64,000 bases of DNA from Talpa occidentalis (taxonomy: Eukaryota > Chordata > Mammalia > Eulipotyphla > Talpidae): contig NW_023604861.1 in the NCBI RefSeq assembly GCF_014898055.3, positions 96,784,083 through 96,848,082 of the forward strand, in the 5' to 3' direction. The notes beneath the pieces were generated by a model that searched no databases, had not been told where the DNA came from, and saw only the letters and a list, made by a program, of their open reading frames with translations. This document shows positions 48,731 through 60,960 of this stretch, piece after piece (the first letter of the stretch is position 1; each line of letters begins with the position of its first letter). The position numbers were made by a program, and so were the translations under genes.

Positions 48731-49240
48731 GGCGAAGCGCCGCGCGCCCGCGCGCCCCGGGCAGCCGCTCGGGGACCGGCCGGCACCAGAGGCGGCTCAG
48801 CGTGGACCCCGCCCGTGCGCCCGCCGCGTCCGAGCCTCCGCCGCGCTCCGGCCGCGCCTCTGGGGTCCCGGCGGCGGCGCGCCCGGGCGCCCGCGCGTCG
48901 GCCTGAGCAGCTGGCGCAGCCCGGACGCCGCGCCCACCGGCCGCGGCCCCGCCTCCGCCCCGAGATGCCGCGCGGCCGCCCCGCCGCGGCTGCTCCGGCT
49001 CGTGCGCCCTCTGCGCCCGGCCGAGGCCTCCCGGGCCTGCGAGGGTTTGGGGGTTCGCCGGGGAGGGCGTGGCTTCAGCCGCGTTCCGGGGCGCGCGTAC
49101 TGCGGGGTGGCCGGAGACGGGGGCGCGGCCGGAGACGGGGGGCGCGGCCTTACTGCTCGAGATCAGGGCCAGAGGGGCGGTGCCAGCGAGGATCCCTTTC
49201 GCGGGGCTCGCTCGGGATTCTCTATCTATTGCAAAAGGAC
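48100..49240 (-). promoter_or_regulatory. TTL: CpG island and presumed TTL promoter/5' UTR
   Basis: Dense CG dinucleotides and very high GC over about 1.1 kb, centred on TTL exon 1, against an AT-rich surround. GC-box-like GGGCGG cores occur, for example near 49172. No TATA box is placed convincingly. This is the expected broad housekeeping-type promoter. Long open frames here on both strands (for example 48653-49573 plus and 48633-49382 minus) are low-complexity Ala/Arg/Pro-rich products of high GC and few stops, not genes. Exact transcription start is not visible. Confidence 0.8.
48574..48730 (-). CDS. TTL: TTL coding exon 1
   Basis: Codes residues 1-52 plus one base of codon 53, from [10 protein letters not shown] to the FGRLG motif. 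The donor reads CTGG|GTGAGC at 48573-48572. This is the N-terminal tubulin-binding part of the protein. The exon lies in the CpG island, so the 5' UTR and transcription start should be just to its right, between 48.73 and about 49.2 kb. No in-frame upstream ATG extension is needed. Confidence 0.95.
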
Positions 49241-50980
49241 GTTTTCGTGGATGAAAACAAAAAGTTCCAAGGCCCCATCTGGTTCCCAGTTGCGTTTCCT
49301 TTTTTTTGCTGCTTAAGGGCAACAGAGAATCCGGAGCGTTCTGGTGGCTGCTGGTTCCGAATGGGTCGAAAGCTCCTTTCACCTGCTGAGACCTCCCTGG
49401 CGGCGCAGGACCAAGAGGGGGTGAAACAATTGGGTGCAGACCCTGAGGATGCCTGGCCTCTGCTCCGCACCCTAATTTATTGGCATTGGGCCACTCGCTT
49501 TCTCCTTTCTGAGAGGGGGCAGGTTGGTTTTTTAAGACCCATTGGTTTTGATATCTACTCTAATTTCCTTTGAGGAAACAATTTCTGGCCCATTTGAGAG
49601 GCAGAGGACTGTGACTCAGATTTCCCGCAATGTTCCTAATTCGCCTCCTAAATTACCCACATCACGTATGCGCTTCACATTTATACTCTGCTTTAGAGAA
49701 AGAACATTCTGGAATCTCTCCTCATCTTCTCACTGCTCACGTATCTGCCCAGCACCTTAGAAAAGCGACCCCCTCTCTCCCTTTTTTGCCTGTACTTTCT
49801 GGGGCGGGTACTCGCCCATTTTGCACACAAAAGCTTCAGCTCCGCCATCACCTGGAGGCATTCACGGCTGTGACAGCTCTCGCAGAGGAGAAATTGAGCA
49901 GAAGTGCTCGTGTACTTGCATCCAGTCTCTCTTCTCCCAACTGTCCTCTAGCAATGAAGGTCTCGGGCAGTATTGAGCTGCAGTTGTTCACAGCTACTCA
50001 TTAATACATCTTTTGTTGGATTCCTTCCTTTCTTTGCTTCACCATCCTCTCCTCTACAGATGTTTATTGGCCTCTCTTCCTCAACAGACTGCTTGCTCTC
50101 AAATCTTTGTTCCAGGATTACCTTTTGGGGGAACTCAAGTCAAGACACTGACGCTCTTCACAGCCACTCATCTTGAAAGTGACATCCACTCTCACCATGC
50201 CCCTCCCTCTCCACTGACTCACCTCTCCTGCATCACCCACTCACTCCCCACAAGCTGGCTTCTCTCTGCCACTCTGCAGCCATAGATCTTATTAGCAATA
50301 CCCACGGCCTCTGGAATTTCCAAATTGAGTGGTTAGTTTTCTCCTTTCCCTCATTTTCATTTTATAGTGAACACCATTTTGTTTGCTTTGCTTTAATTTT
50401 TGTGCAGCACACCTTATCTGCTTATCTTGATATGAGAACTTATCTTTCCCCTTGGAACCATTTTGTGGGACCTTGGTGATATTAACACAGTCCATGATGG
50501 GCACAGAAAAATGAATATCCAGGCTTGGCCCAGCGGGACTACTCCATCATTTTTGCCATAATGATTAGTGAAGGAAGAAAATGATCCAAATTTAGCCAAT
50601 TTTATTCTGTCTAGGACTTTTCTACCCAAGCAATGGAGAAAGATTTTTTTTTTCCAATTGTAGTTGCTTGGTTGGAAGGTTGTATAGGACAGTATGCAGC
50701 ATTCTTGCTAGCTTACAGAGGGCAGAGCCTGTCTGAAAATTCAGCTTCCCATCCCTCTTCGCTTTAGGCCTGGGCATAAGCATGTCAATATGTTCTCCAC
50801 AACAGAATGTAAATGAAGTGAAGTGCTTCCTTCCTAAAGCCTCCATAGCTTCATAAATGTAGGCCTGTGTCAAAACTCATAAGACTTTACAATAAAATGA
50901 GTAAATTTTACTGTTACCAAAATGTGTTTATATATACCACGGTGGGGGGGGGAGGGTGGTGGTTATTACTAAAATTATAC
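49241..50980. other. Upstream flank of TTL, no gene seen
   Basis: GC falls off outside the CpG island. No known exon or repeat was recognised. A short G run lies near 50943. A gene divergent from TTL is not visible. Confidence 0.4.
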
Positions 50981-50984
50981 GTCA

Positions 50985-51616
50985 AAGAAAGCTACAAGAT
51001 CAAATAACTTTACTGGTGAATTCTTCCAAACATTAGGAGTGTCATACAGGAACTTTCAGATGATAGAAATAGTAAATCCTAAAGAATCGAAAACAATTAG
51101 AATTAATAACTACATAAAGCAAAGTCACTGATACAAGCATCAGTTGTTTTTATATATTAACAAGAAATAGAAAATGAAATTTTAAAAAGATATACTTAGA
51201 ATAGTTGTAAGAAATGTCAAATACTTTGGACTATCTAATGAAAGCTATGAATTCTTTATGCTAAAAGCTAAAAAATGTAATTGAGATAAATTTTAAAAGC
51301 ACCAAATAATTGGAGGGGTATACAACATTTACAATTGGAAGACTAAAAATTGTTAATTTTTCCCAAATTGATCAATCAATTCAATGCAATCTGCAGAAAT
51401 ATTTATGGAAATTGACTAGGCAATCATAAAATTTATACAGAAATGCAAAGAACCAAGAATAGCAAAGGTAAACTAAAGGAAGTTGGAGAAGTTACACTAC
51501 CAGATGTTAAGATCTATAAAAGTAAATTAAGTACAAAACTATTGTAATTGAGAAAGTATGGTTCTGGTCCAAAGAGGGACAAATAGACTGAGAGACAAAT
51601 AGACCAACATATATAT

Positions 51617-51657
<41 letters not shown>

Positions 51658-52160
51658 AAAGGTGACATTGCAGATCAATGGGAGAAAGGATGTACTTTTG
51701 GAAAAAATGGAGATGGGTCAATGGATATCCATTTGGAAAACAAAATTAATCTTGACCTTTACAACACAAAAATCATTTGCAGAATCATTGTGACCTAATG
51801 TTTCTAAATATAAAAGGTAAAAGCAATGAAGCTTTTTAGAAGAAAATAGGAGAAAAAAATTTATGGTCTTACAGTAGGTATAGATTTATTACAGAGGACA
51901 CAAAAATGTCTATGAATAAAGAGGAAATGGATGAACTGGCAATCTGAAAATTAAGAGCCTTCCTTCATCAAAAGACACCATCAAAATAATAAATAGGAAA
52001 GTCATAGAGTTGATATAATGTTTAATATGTATGTTACCTTAATACACACACATATGTATCTGATGGAGAACTCATATCTGGGGTATAAAGGAATTATAAA
52101 TTAATAATAATAAAATATCTGACAAGTCAATTAGTGAAAGAACTGATGTGGATATTTTAA
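50985..52160 (+). mobile_element. Old L1 ORF2 fragment, RT to C-terminal part
   Basis: Follows L1 ORF2 order: TTCAATGCAATCTGCAGAAA, TTACACTACCAGATGTTAAG, AGAAAGTATGGTTCTGG, TGGATATCCATTTGG, AAAAGACACCATCAAAATAA. Many stops and a CA microsatellite interrupt it. Non-coding. Confidence 0.75.
51620..51655 (+). repeat. (CA)18 microsatellite
   Basis: Perfect AC dinucleotide run of 36 bases inside the L1 fragment. Likely polymorphic in length. Confidence 0.97.
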
Positions 52161-53331
52161 GGGACTACCCACAAGCTAAAAACTCAGCAAAGAGATTTGG
52201 AGAAGAGTCAAACTGAGAAACTAATTTAGGAATATGTTGGACTGAAAAAGAAGAACCACATCTAATAGTTGTAGAATAAGTGTAAACCGGAGTCATATAT
52301 CTAGATATTTTGAAGTAATAGACCAGGACAATAAGCTTCTAAATAAAATACCTATCTTCCTACTTACAAATATACCTTTAGAAAAATGATCTGGAAGACC
52401 AGGAATTTTAGAATTCTGAGACAAACTGGAGTTCCACTCCAGGACTTAGCAATACTGAAAGAGATGGTTCTGGCCTCTGTTGATGGTCCACCCTGTTTAT
52501 TCCTATTCTTTACTCCATCCTGCTCCTTGCGTGGTTGTACATGCATGTATGGGGACACTACAGCCATGAAATCTGAGCTCTATCTACTCACCCATCACTG
52601 ACCATCATCCACTGCCCGTGGGCACCACTCAGACCTAGTGGAACACACCAGCAATGCCTTGGGGGAATGGACCCAGACAGGAAGCTTGCACAGGGTCTGG
52701 AGGTCAGGTGTGATATTTGTATAGTAAATTCTGGTTCTTGGGTACCTAACATAGCTGAGAAAGGTAGAGGGAGATTGTGTTTGGGTGGCCTATCCCCTTG
52801 ATCTCACAAATTGTCATCCATCGGGAGGGACATGGCTAAAGTGAGGTCAGATTGGGACACTCTAAAGCAAGGATCTTTCTCACATAGGCTTCAGACCCAT
52901 GTTCCTAGAAGAAAGCTTCAAAATCTTTACCCCCACCCCATCTCTACTCTTTACGTCCTATACTGGATACCAAGACTAATCAACATTGTTTTTCCCTCAT
53001 TGTCTCCAACATTACTACAATCACATTACTACAGTCACATTGCACCTGCCTTCTATCTGCTTTTCCTGCTTTTTAACCCCTTTACCTCTCCTGTCTTCCC
53101 TGAAGATCATTACCAAGTTAATCTTTCTAAAACACGGCATTCATCATTCCTAACCATACATCAGAAACAGCCATGGCTCATTGAAGCCGGTGTCCTCCAT
53201 TTCAAATTCATGACCTTTCATTAAGTCTTCCCATTGTATCTTTCCTGCTGCATTTACCACACTCCTTTAACCAAAGTCTTTGAAGTGCCCTGATCATCAA
53301 GTTCAAATGAAAGTATGTTGGATAGAGTTTT
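52161..53331. other. Intergenic stretch, nothing assigned
   Basis: No recognised repeat or gene. The open frame at 52811-53224 has no recognisable motif and ends without splice context. Confidence 0.4.
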
Positions 53332-53348
53332 AATGTTAAGTGTGTATT

Positions 53349-53620
53349 TTTTTTAAATGAGGTTTTTTTTTTTTTTTAAGATTTATTTATTTATTAATAC
53401 AAGCACTGGGTACAGTCAGAAGCGTGGGAGGGTGAGAGAATTCACCAGAGCCAGAGCGGGGAGCAGAGCAGGCAGAAGGACCAAAGTACACTGCTGAGGG
53501 GAGCAGCGGGCGGCAGGAGAGGTCTGCGCGCCATGTGGGATCGAGGATCCAACCGGCGCTGCAGAGGCCGTGGGCAGCTTTGCAACCCAGCACTCAACCT
53601 CTGCGCCAACGGGGAGGCCC
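53349..53620 (-). mobile_element. tRNA-derived SINE, second subfamily
   Basis: Minus-strand element with a long interrupted T run (complement of the A-tail) at 53349-53380. A perfect 17-base duplication AATGTTAAGTGTGTATT lies at 53332-53348 and 53621-53637. It lacks about 20 bases of the CACCGG region. Confidence 0.92.
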
Positions 53621-53858
53621 AATGTTAAGTGTGTATTAACCCTTCTGAAACCGATGAACCATGTGCCATAGGATTATAAACTTCCTATTAATCAAAACCT
53701 TTAATTAGCTAGCATTTTCTATCTCACAATCAAGGTGAGTAAAATAAGACTTACAGTTTATTCAGGTGTGAGGTCTTGGTTGCTCTTCGACACTTTGAAG
53801 GTACAACTGCCTCACCCTTCAATGGAAACTTTCAACCCCCCCCTTTCCATCCCTCTCT

Positions 53859-54128
53859 TTTTTTTTAAAGATTTATTTATTTATGCATACAAGACCTGGG
53901 GTACAGGCCAGAGATGTAAGGGGTGAGAGGATTCACCAGACACAGAGTGGGGAGCAGAACAGTTGGATTGACTGAAATACACTGCTGAGGGGAGCAGCAG
54001 GTGAGACAGGAGAGGTCTGCTGTGCCATGTGGGTCACCTCCCTGGCTGGGGATTGAACTTGTGCTGCAGTGGCTGTGGATAGCTTCATAGTGCTGCGTCT
54101 TAACTCCTTGCACCACCAGGGAGGCCCC
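53859..54128 (-). mobile_element. tRNA-derived SINE, first subfamily
   Basis: Minus-strand full-length element with a 13-base duplication TCCATCCCTCTCT at 53846-53858 and 54129-54141. Confidence 0.92.
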
Positions 54129-54599
54129 TCCATCCCTCTCTGAGGAGGAACGCTCATCCACACTCATCCATCCCAAGGAGCTACATGTGCTATTCTCAGA
54201 TACCAAGTACATGTTACATTCATGGTCCAGGACCCTGCTGTCTCATCTCACAAACGGCCTGTCCCATGGTCAATATTTAATAAATACTTTTTGAAGAAAG
54301 AAAAAATGTATGTTCTCATTGCCAATAGTTGATAATTTTTTTTTACAATAAGTTGTGGGGTTTTTTTGTAATCAGGTAATTAAACAATGAAGTGACAAGT
54401 TAGAGGAGAATTAATTGAAAATTACCTTTTGCCTGTCATTGACAAGCTATTTCAGTAAAATCTGCTTACATATCATGCTGTACACAAATGTTTATGGACA
54501 ATAAAATTCCTTTTATGTCAGGTTTTCTCATGAGTTCTCCCTGTCCTGCCCAACATCTCAGTTCTGCCCATGCATTTATAAAAATAGATTGGGGTCCTT

Positions 54600-55230
54600 T
54601 ATGATAATAGTTTTGTAACAGGGTGGTCCCCAGGAAAGGGGGAGGTTCCAGGTTTCCTGCCCCACCCAAAAGAAGGGTGGAGCTGAGAGAGAGAAGAAGT
54701 TGCAGAGGAGATTGAGGAAGAAAGGAAGCAGGATGGAGCCAGGAGACCTGGAGGAGGCACAGGGAGCCGAGAGACACGTGAAGAAACTGCGCTTGCCTTT
54801 TGGTCGTGGACTGGCTGACACATGTGGGTGAGAGACCTGTGGGGAGGTGACAATGGCGGTTTTTGTTTTGATTTTGCTCTTTTCCCTCCAGACTTATCTG
54901 GTCATTTCTGACCTTTTCTGTGGGTCCCCACTCTAAGATGCTTTAGATGTGTGGCAGGCTTTGGAGCCTTGCTCTGGGCCAATACCATTTGGATGGAGTT
55001 TAACCCATGAGGGGACGGGTAACTTTGGGTGCTTTATTTAGAAACTAGATTCTTTGCTTTTCCTGTATTGTTTACTAATTGTATTAAAGTTCCTTCCTAT
55101 TAAAGTCTCATATGTGTGTTTTGTGTTGATGCGGCGGATGGCAGAACCCATTTAGAGTAGGCAGGTTTGCGGGATGTGGACTGCCCCTGTCCCTGCCCTG
55201 TAAGTTTGACGCTTCAGGCTGACTCTCTGT
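54600..55230 (+). other. Unassigned GC-richer block, possibly a solo LTR
   Basis: About 0.6 kb from TTTGTAACAGGGTGGTCCCC to GTTTGACGCTTCAGG. It has a purine-rich first half, a CT-rich middle, an ATTAAAG signal near 55084 and 55098, and a CG-containing end (GATGCGGCGGATGG). These are properties of some LTRs. No target duplication was found and no retroviral gene is present, so the call is tentative. Confidence 0.3.
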
Positions 55231-55724
55231 GCCATTCCTGGATTATATGTCTTCCAGTCAAGTTCCAAGAGCATCATGTAATCTAATAGCTTCTTCCAGT
55301 CCTTCCCTGTTCCATAGACCTAGTTTGGGGGCACATCCTGGCCTTGAGTGGTTCCATTTCCATTGCTCTGTTTCATCCTTTCCATAGTCAGAAGTCAGTC
55401 TCCTACTCATCTGCATTCACAGAGATGCCAGCTTGCCCATGGCATGTGGAGCCTGAGTGTGGACATCAGGAAAAAGGGTGGGAGCTCTACAACTTCCCAT
55501 AAACACCCCACATCCAGCTTTCCCAAAGTCCCCACATGAACCAGAAAGGCTCTTGGCTTACCTGAGCCCAAGCTATCTGTTAATGGTAGAACAATCCTTG
55601 TTTTGTCTAGAAATCATGAAATCTGAGGTTTTCATGAGGCTGATGGAGTTTGGGGACACTTGCCTCAGAAGGTGACTGACAGGGTTTGTGACTTTGCACA
55701 GGGCGTGTTGTATCACAGAGATGA

Positions 55725-55935
55725 TACCAGGCTCTGAGGTCACCAGGCCTGGGCTAACATCCTAGCTCTGCCACTTTCTCTCTCTGTGACTCTTGACAAA
55801 TTACTTGACCTCTTTGGGCCTCAAATTCTATCATTGAAGAATGGAACTATAATGTGACAGTTGCGATAGTTAAATGATATAAAATACCTACTACATGACT
55901 GGCATATAATCGACTCCATAAATAGGTTGTTACCA
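55725..55935 (+). mobile_element. MIR (old tRNA-derived SINE)
   Basis: Near-complete diverged MIR: GGCTCTGAGGTCACCAGGC, AGCTCTGCCACTTTC, TTACTTGACCTCTTTGGGCC, TTAAATGATATAAAATACCT and GACTGGCATATAATCGACTC occur in order. Intergenic. Confidence 0.85.
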
Positions 55936-56590
55936 AATTTGATGCTGCTCTTACACGATAGACTAAAAGTAGCATTTCTGTGAGAAGGAAAGCAGAGTCT
56001 GGGTGAGGATAGCCCTGTGGGTAAGTATCAATACCTTCCTTTCCTGTTCTTCAAAATGAAGTCTCCAGTTATAGGCATGAGTTGGTGAAATTCAGCTTCA
56101 CAGGACTTTCAACAGTTTTACTCACCTATTCAAGACCCAATGTTCAGCCTGCCCCCCTACCCTACAAGGTGCCCCAGTGCTGTCCTCTTAAGCAGCCAGG
56201 CAAGCTCTGAACAGGACAGCTTCTGCTCTTCCCATCGCTATTTGATCCTGAGTGACTGTGGCCCGTGAACACAGATGAGGAAGAGACTGACTTCTGATTA
56301 TGGAAAGAATGAAACAGAGCAATGGAAACGGAACCAATCAAGGCCAGGATATGCCCCAAACTATGTCTATGGAACAGAGAAGGACTGGAAGAAGCTACAA
56401 AGCTTGCCAGTGGTTGGCAATACGAGATTGGGGTTTTTCCATTGCGTTTATATTGAGACTCATGTCCAGATTGCTGCTTACTACTGATAGATGAAACATT
56501 TTCTGAACCTATCTTCTTGGCTAGCGTCACACTCTAGCTCTCCCCAGTTCACTCATGTAACTAAGAGAACCAGCCCCAGTTAAGGGAGGT
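55936..56590. other. Intergenic stretch, nothing assigned
   Basis: No recognised repeat or gene. The open frame at 56162-56530 (minus) is Ser-rich with no known domain. Confidence 0.4.
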
Positions 56591-56825
56591 CTACAATTTT
56601 AATTGTTTAGTTGTATATTTTCTTTACCTTTTTCAGTTTTTGGTTCATGTAATTTGGGGCTCAATTGTAAGTGGTATTAATAACGCTTATATTTTGTGAT
56701 ATATTGATCCTTTTAATCATTATCAAATGTACGTTTTTGTCTCTAACAGTATTTATTGTTTTAGAGTCTATTTCATAGAGTCTATTGTGTATTATAATTA
56801 CAAAGACACTTGTATTTTTTTTAAG

Positions 56826-57559
56826 GGTTGGCGTAACAAATGACCATAAGCTAGATGACTTAAAATAACAGAAATTGGAACCTCCCTGAGGGCGCTGGGG
56901 TTAAAGACACAGCACGATCAAGCTATCGCCAGTCACTGCATCATGAGTTCCATCTCGGCCAAGGAGATAACCCACATGGCGTGGCAGACCTCTCCTGTCT
57001 CATCCGCTGCTCCCCTCAGCAGTGTATCTCAGTAAATCTGCCTGTTCTGCTCCCCACTTTGTCTCTGGTAAATCCTGTTACACACACACACACACCCCTC
57101 CTCTCCCCCCCACCCCCACTTCTGGCCTGTATCCAGTTCTTGTAAACATAAAGAAATGTTAAAAAAAAAAAAACAAAAACAGAAATTGATTCTCTCACAG
57201 TGCTTAAGGCTAGAAGTCTGAAAGTAAGGTGTGTTATCATGCTTTGTGTCAAGGTTCTAGAATTCTAGAAAGAATCCTGTGCTTCATCTTAGCATCTGGC
57301 AGTTGCAAGCAATGCTTGTTGTTCCTTCACTTGTAGAAGCAGGTAATCTAATTTCTGCTTCTGTCTTCACGCAGCATTCTCTGTGTCTCTGTGTCCATAC
57401 TTCTTCCAAGGACTTCAGTCACTGGATTAGTGTCTACTCTAATCTAATGTGACCTTGTCTTAACTTGATTACACCTCGAAGACTATTTCCATAGAAGGTC
57501 ACATTCACAGATTGCAGGAAGACATAAAATTTTCAGGGACACTATTCAACCCAGTACAG
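56826..57559 (-). mobile_element. MaLR-type LTR (MLT1-like), interrupted by a SINE
   Basis: On the minus strand it begins TGTACTGGGTTGAATAGTG, close to the MLT1 start, and continues with TAATCAAGTTAAGACAAGG and the CTAGCCTTAAGCACTGTGAG region. The other side of the SINE resembles the TTTAAGCCACC...GTTATG end in degraded form. It inserted into the reversed L1. Confidence 0.65.
56878..57177 (+). mobile_element. tRNA-derived SINE with an internal CA run
   Basis: Diverged head (GAACCTCCCTGAGGGCGCTG). A (CA)n stretch and C-rich expansion at 57080-57119 replace the usual CTCACCCTCC region. Duplication AACAGAAATTG at 56867-56877 and 57178-57188. Confidence 0.9.
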
Positions 57560-57878
57560 TCTCTAACACTCTTTTGGTTACTGTTTGCAAGGAATGTCCT
57601 TTTCTCATAGCTTTATTGTCCACTAATTTGTGTTTTTGAATCAAAGTTGTGTCTCTTGTAGACAAAATTAGTCTTACTTTTTTAATGCAGTCTTGTCAAT
57701 CTTTGTCTTTTGCTTAAGATGTTAAGATAATTCTGATTTTACATAACTATTGACATTGGTAGTTACACACTTGCATTTTGCCCTTGTTTTCTTGTTTTTC
57801 CCTTCCTGATTGCCTCCTTTTGTGTTAAATACATATTCTTGGTACACAGTTTTAATAATTATTGGTTAGACTACTTTT

Positions 57879-58167
57879 TTTTTTTTTTAAAGATTTATTT
57901 ATTTATTTATTTATTTATTTATACAAGCACTGGGTACAGTCAGAAGCGCGGGAGGGTGAGAGAATTCACCAGAGCCTGAGCGGGGAGCAGGGCAGGCAGA
58001 AGGACAGAAGTACACTGCTGAGGGGAGCAGTGGGCGGCAGGAGAGGTCCACGCGCCATGTGGGACCCTCCTCTGGTGGCCGGGGAGCAGCAGGGATTGAA
58101 CCGGCGCTACAGAGGCTGCGGGCAGCTTCGCAACCCAGCGCTCAACCGCTGCGCCACCGGGGAGGCC
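57879..58167 (-). mobile_element. tRNA-derived SINE, second subfamily
   Basis: Minus-strand element with a (TTTA)n-like tail at 57893-57922. Duplication TGGTTAGACTACTTTT at 57863-57878 and TGGTTAAACTACTTTT at 58168-58183 (one mismatch). Confidence 0.92.
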
Positions 58168-59300
58168 TGGTTAAACTACTTTTAAGTTATTTTCTTAGTG
58201 TGCTTTAGGATCTACTTCAGCTTAATATTAACTTAATTCTGGTAAAATAATGAAAATTTGCATTACTGTAGTTTCTTTTGTTCTCCTCTCTTTTATATTT
58301 TTATTGTTATAAATCTAAAAAGACACTTCTATAATTATTGTTTTATATAATTTTATAGTTTTTAAATCTGTTAAGAGAAAATACATGTATTGTTTTTTGA
58401 TAATTACTTTTGTAAGTACTACTCTAGAAATTCTTCATGTCATTCTGCTGATTTGAATTACTGTCTGGTGCTATAACCCTTCAAGCTGAAGGACTTTCTT
58501 TAAAATTCTTATAAAACAAATCTGTTACCAATGAATCCTCTCAGTATTTGTTCATATGGCAATGTCTTTATTTCACCCTCAATTTTGAAAGTTACTCTTT
58601 TTAGATATAGAATCCTTGGTTGATTTACAGTCTCCCTCACCAGTACTTTGAATATGTTATACAACTGCCTTCTGGCCCTCATTGTTTCTAAAGAGGAATT
58701 AGCTCTTAATGGTATTGATGCTCCCCTGTACATGTTACTTTCAATGATAAAAGGGTCTTTGACATTTAACAATTTGTCTAAGAATGAAGAGCCTACTTGG
58801 CACTTGTTGAGTGTTTTTTTTTTATTTTTAGGTTAATAGTTTTCATTTAATTTGAGATGTTTGGGGTCATATTTTCTTCCAGTTTTTTTTTCTACTCTTT
58901 TTTACCTCTATCTTCTTCTTTTGGAATAATGTATAGTGGAACACTTGATGTGGTTTTCATTATTTGTTTGAACAACCTTACTATATGTGCTCTGAAATCT
59001 TTTCTGCTAAATCTAACATTTTTGGTGACTCAGAGGTAGTTTCTATTGACACTTTTCTCGAGGGTGGATCACAGTTTCCTATTTCTGCATGTCTTAGAAT
59101 TTTTTGTTAAAAACTGGTCATTGTAGTAACTCTCTATTCTGATTTTTTTTTCCTCCTGCAAGCAGTCGTTGTAGTTGGACTATAACTCTGACATCTGTCT
59201 GCTGTCCTGTGATGTGTAGCCATATAGGTGTCTTTACTCAAGAATATATCTTGTCTTTATATTTTAGCCTGGCTTCCTAAGGTTGCCTATATGTCATAGT

Positions 59301-60057
59301 GGTCAGCCAATGATTGGTTAGAGATTATGCTCAAGGATCTCAAAATAGTTAGGCCTCCTTCTCTGTTCTATGTGTGTAGACAGGGAAGTGCCTTCTTAGT
59401 TGAGGCTGTTCTTGGGTCTGCTCTGAAATTTGCTTTCTGATGGGTCCTATCAAGTCTTTATGCTTAAACACAAAACATAGGGACAATCAGGAGTAAACAA
59501 ATAGTCGGAGGATTCTTGGTCTCTGCTTTATGTACCACATAGCAGCAGTCAGATAAGTGCATGCACCCTAACGTCAATCTTAGGTTAGTAATACCATACA
59601 CTACTCCAAACTGAATAAGCTCCCCTGCCCCCACAACCAATGGAAATAGAGAAGATGCTGGATTTTAAGGGTTTTCCTTCCTGAGAGAATTCCATGTAGG
59701 TGGGATAGATGGGATCAGTTGCAGACTAGATTTCCACATAGTCTAGCAGGTGCTCAAGCACCAAAACTTCTCAAATACTTATATACCTTTGATCAACTTC
59801 CAGAATGCTAAAATGGTTGTTTTTGGACAATTTTATCCCTCTTTCTAATAGTTGCTTGTAGGGGCAGAGGTTTTGATAATCTCCTTACTCATGGATAGTC
59901 AGAGTTCCTGCCTAAATCACTATCCCAATACTTTTGTAATTAATTCCTTGAATCAATTTCCCTCAGTTTTAAATACCTAGATAATCCTGTTTTCCTAGCC
60001 AGACACAAATCAAACATGGCAATCTTCTGAAACTTATTTCAAGTCAAAGAATGAATC
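59301..60057. other. Intergenic stretch, nothing assigned
   Basis: No gene recognised; it may continue the degraded L1 upstream. Confidence 0.35.
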
Positions 60058-60074
60058 ATAATCATCTGAAGAAG

Positions 60075-60353
60075 GGCCTCCCCAGTGGCGCAGCGGTTGA
60101 GCGCTGGGTTGCGAAGCCGCCCGCAGCCTCTGCAGCGCTGGTTCGATCCCCGGCTGCTCCCCGGCCACCAGAGGAGGGTCCCACATGGCGTGCAGACCTC
60201 CCCTGCCGCCCGCTGCTCCCCTCAGCAGTGTACTTCGGTCCTTCTGCCTGCTCTGCTCCCCGCTCTGGCTCTGGTGAATTCTCTCACCCTCCCGCGCTTC
60301 TGACTGTACCCAGTGCATGTATAAATAAATAAATAAATCTTAAAAAAAAAAAA
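60075..60353 (+). mobile_element. tRNA-derived SINE, second subfamily, well preserved
   Basis: Head CAGCGGTTGAGCGCTGGG, tail AAATAAATAAATAAATC then A12 or so. Perfect 17-base duplication ATAATCATCTGAAGAAG at 60058-60074 and 60354-60370, consistent with a recent insertion. Confidence 0.94.
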
Positions 60354-60399
60354 ATAATCATCTGAAGAAGAAATAATCCTCAAAGGATACTCATCTCTA

Positions 60400-60510
60400 C
60401 CAATCTTGTTTCCTCACTTGTAAAGTGAAGTTAATAATACTTATTTAATTAAATTGAGATGAAGTATGGCAAATATCTGGGACACAGTACAGGACTAATA
60501 TATATTTAAG
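60400..60510 (+). mobile_element. MIR 3' fragment
   Basis: TTTCCTCACTTGTAAAGTGA followed by AATAATACTTA and GGGACACAGTACAGG matches the 3' half of a MIR, directly downstream of a SINE. Confidence 0.6.
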
Positions 60511-60734
60511 CCTATTTTCCTCTGGCTTAAGTCCCCATTCCTTTTATTGTTCCCAAGAAAGTTTGATTATTAGCAAATTCTTGTGAAAATCCACAGGAGG
60601 GAACTAGAAAGAAGCCAAGCTAATTAAACTGCTCAGTGATTCATCATCTGACTTTCATTAGTTTTAGAGCCTAATTTCCTGTTAGTCCCCCATAACAAAA
60701 CTTTGTATTTTTATAATGTGACATTTACACATCA

Positions 60735-60960
60735 TTACTTTTTTTTTTCACTGAAGCAACATTTGTTTATATTATACAGATTTCAGGTGTACAACATTAT
60801 AATTCAACATGAACCCAAAGTTTTGTTCCTATCCACCACTTTAGGATTGATCCCTCATCACAATTTACCCAGCCCCTTATTCTCCTTTGGTTACCACCAT
60901 TTTGTTCTACAGTCTCAGAGTTTTGGTTTGTTTGTCCATTTGTTTTGCAACAAAACTTTT
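60735..60960 (-). mobile_element. L1 3' UTR fragment
   Basis: Reverse complement of an L1 3' UTR: TTCAGGTGTACAACATTATA, ATCCACCACTTTAGG, CCAGCCCCTTATTCTCC and GGTTACCACCATTTTGTTCT appear in order on the plus strand. Confidence 0.7.

Larger units (their letters stand above)
56590..59300 (-). mobile_element. Old L1 5'/endonuclease region, reversed and interrupted
   Basis: Plus strand is the reverse complement of old L1 text: TATTGATCCTTTTAATCATT near 56700, TGTGTCTCTTGTAGAC near 57645, GCAATGTCTTTATTTCACCC near 58560, TACAACTGCCTTCTGGCCC near 58660, TTGTTAAAAACTGGTCATTG near 59103. It is interrupted by an LTR (56826-57559) and a SINE (57879-58167). Confidence 0.7.

Noticed and set aside
48633..49573. 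Long open frames (up to 306 residues) on both strands over the TTL promoter
   Set aside because: They are Ala/Arg/Pro/Gly-rich, overlap on opposite strands and sit in a CpG island where stop codons are rare. None has a known domain, and the real start of TTL lies inside them.
51620..51655. CRISPR-like or regulatory array at the CA run
   Set aside because: It is a plain dinucleotide microsatellite within a mammalian L1 fragment.
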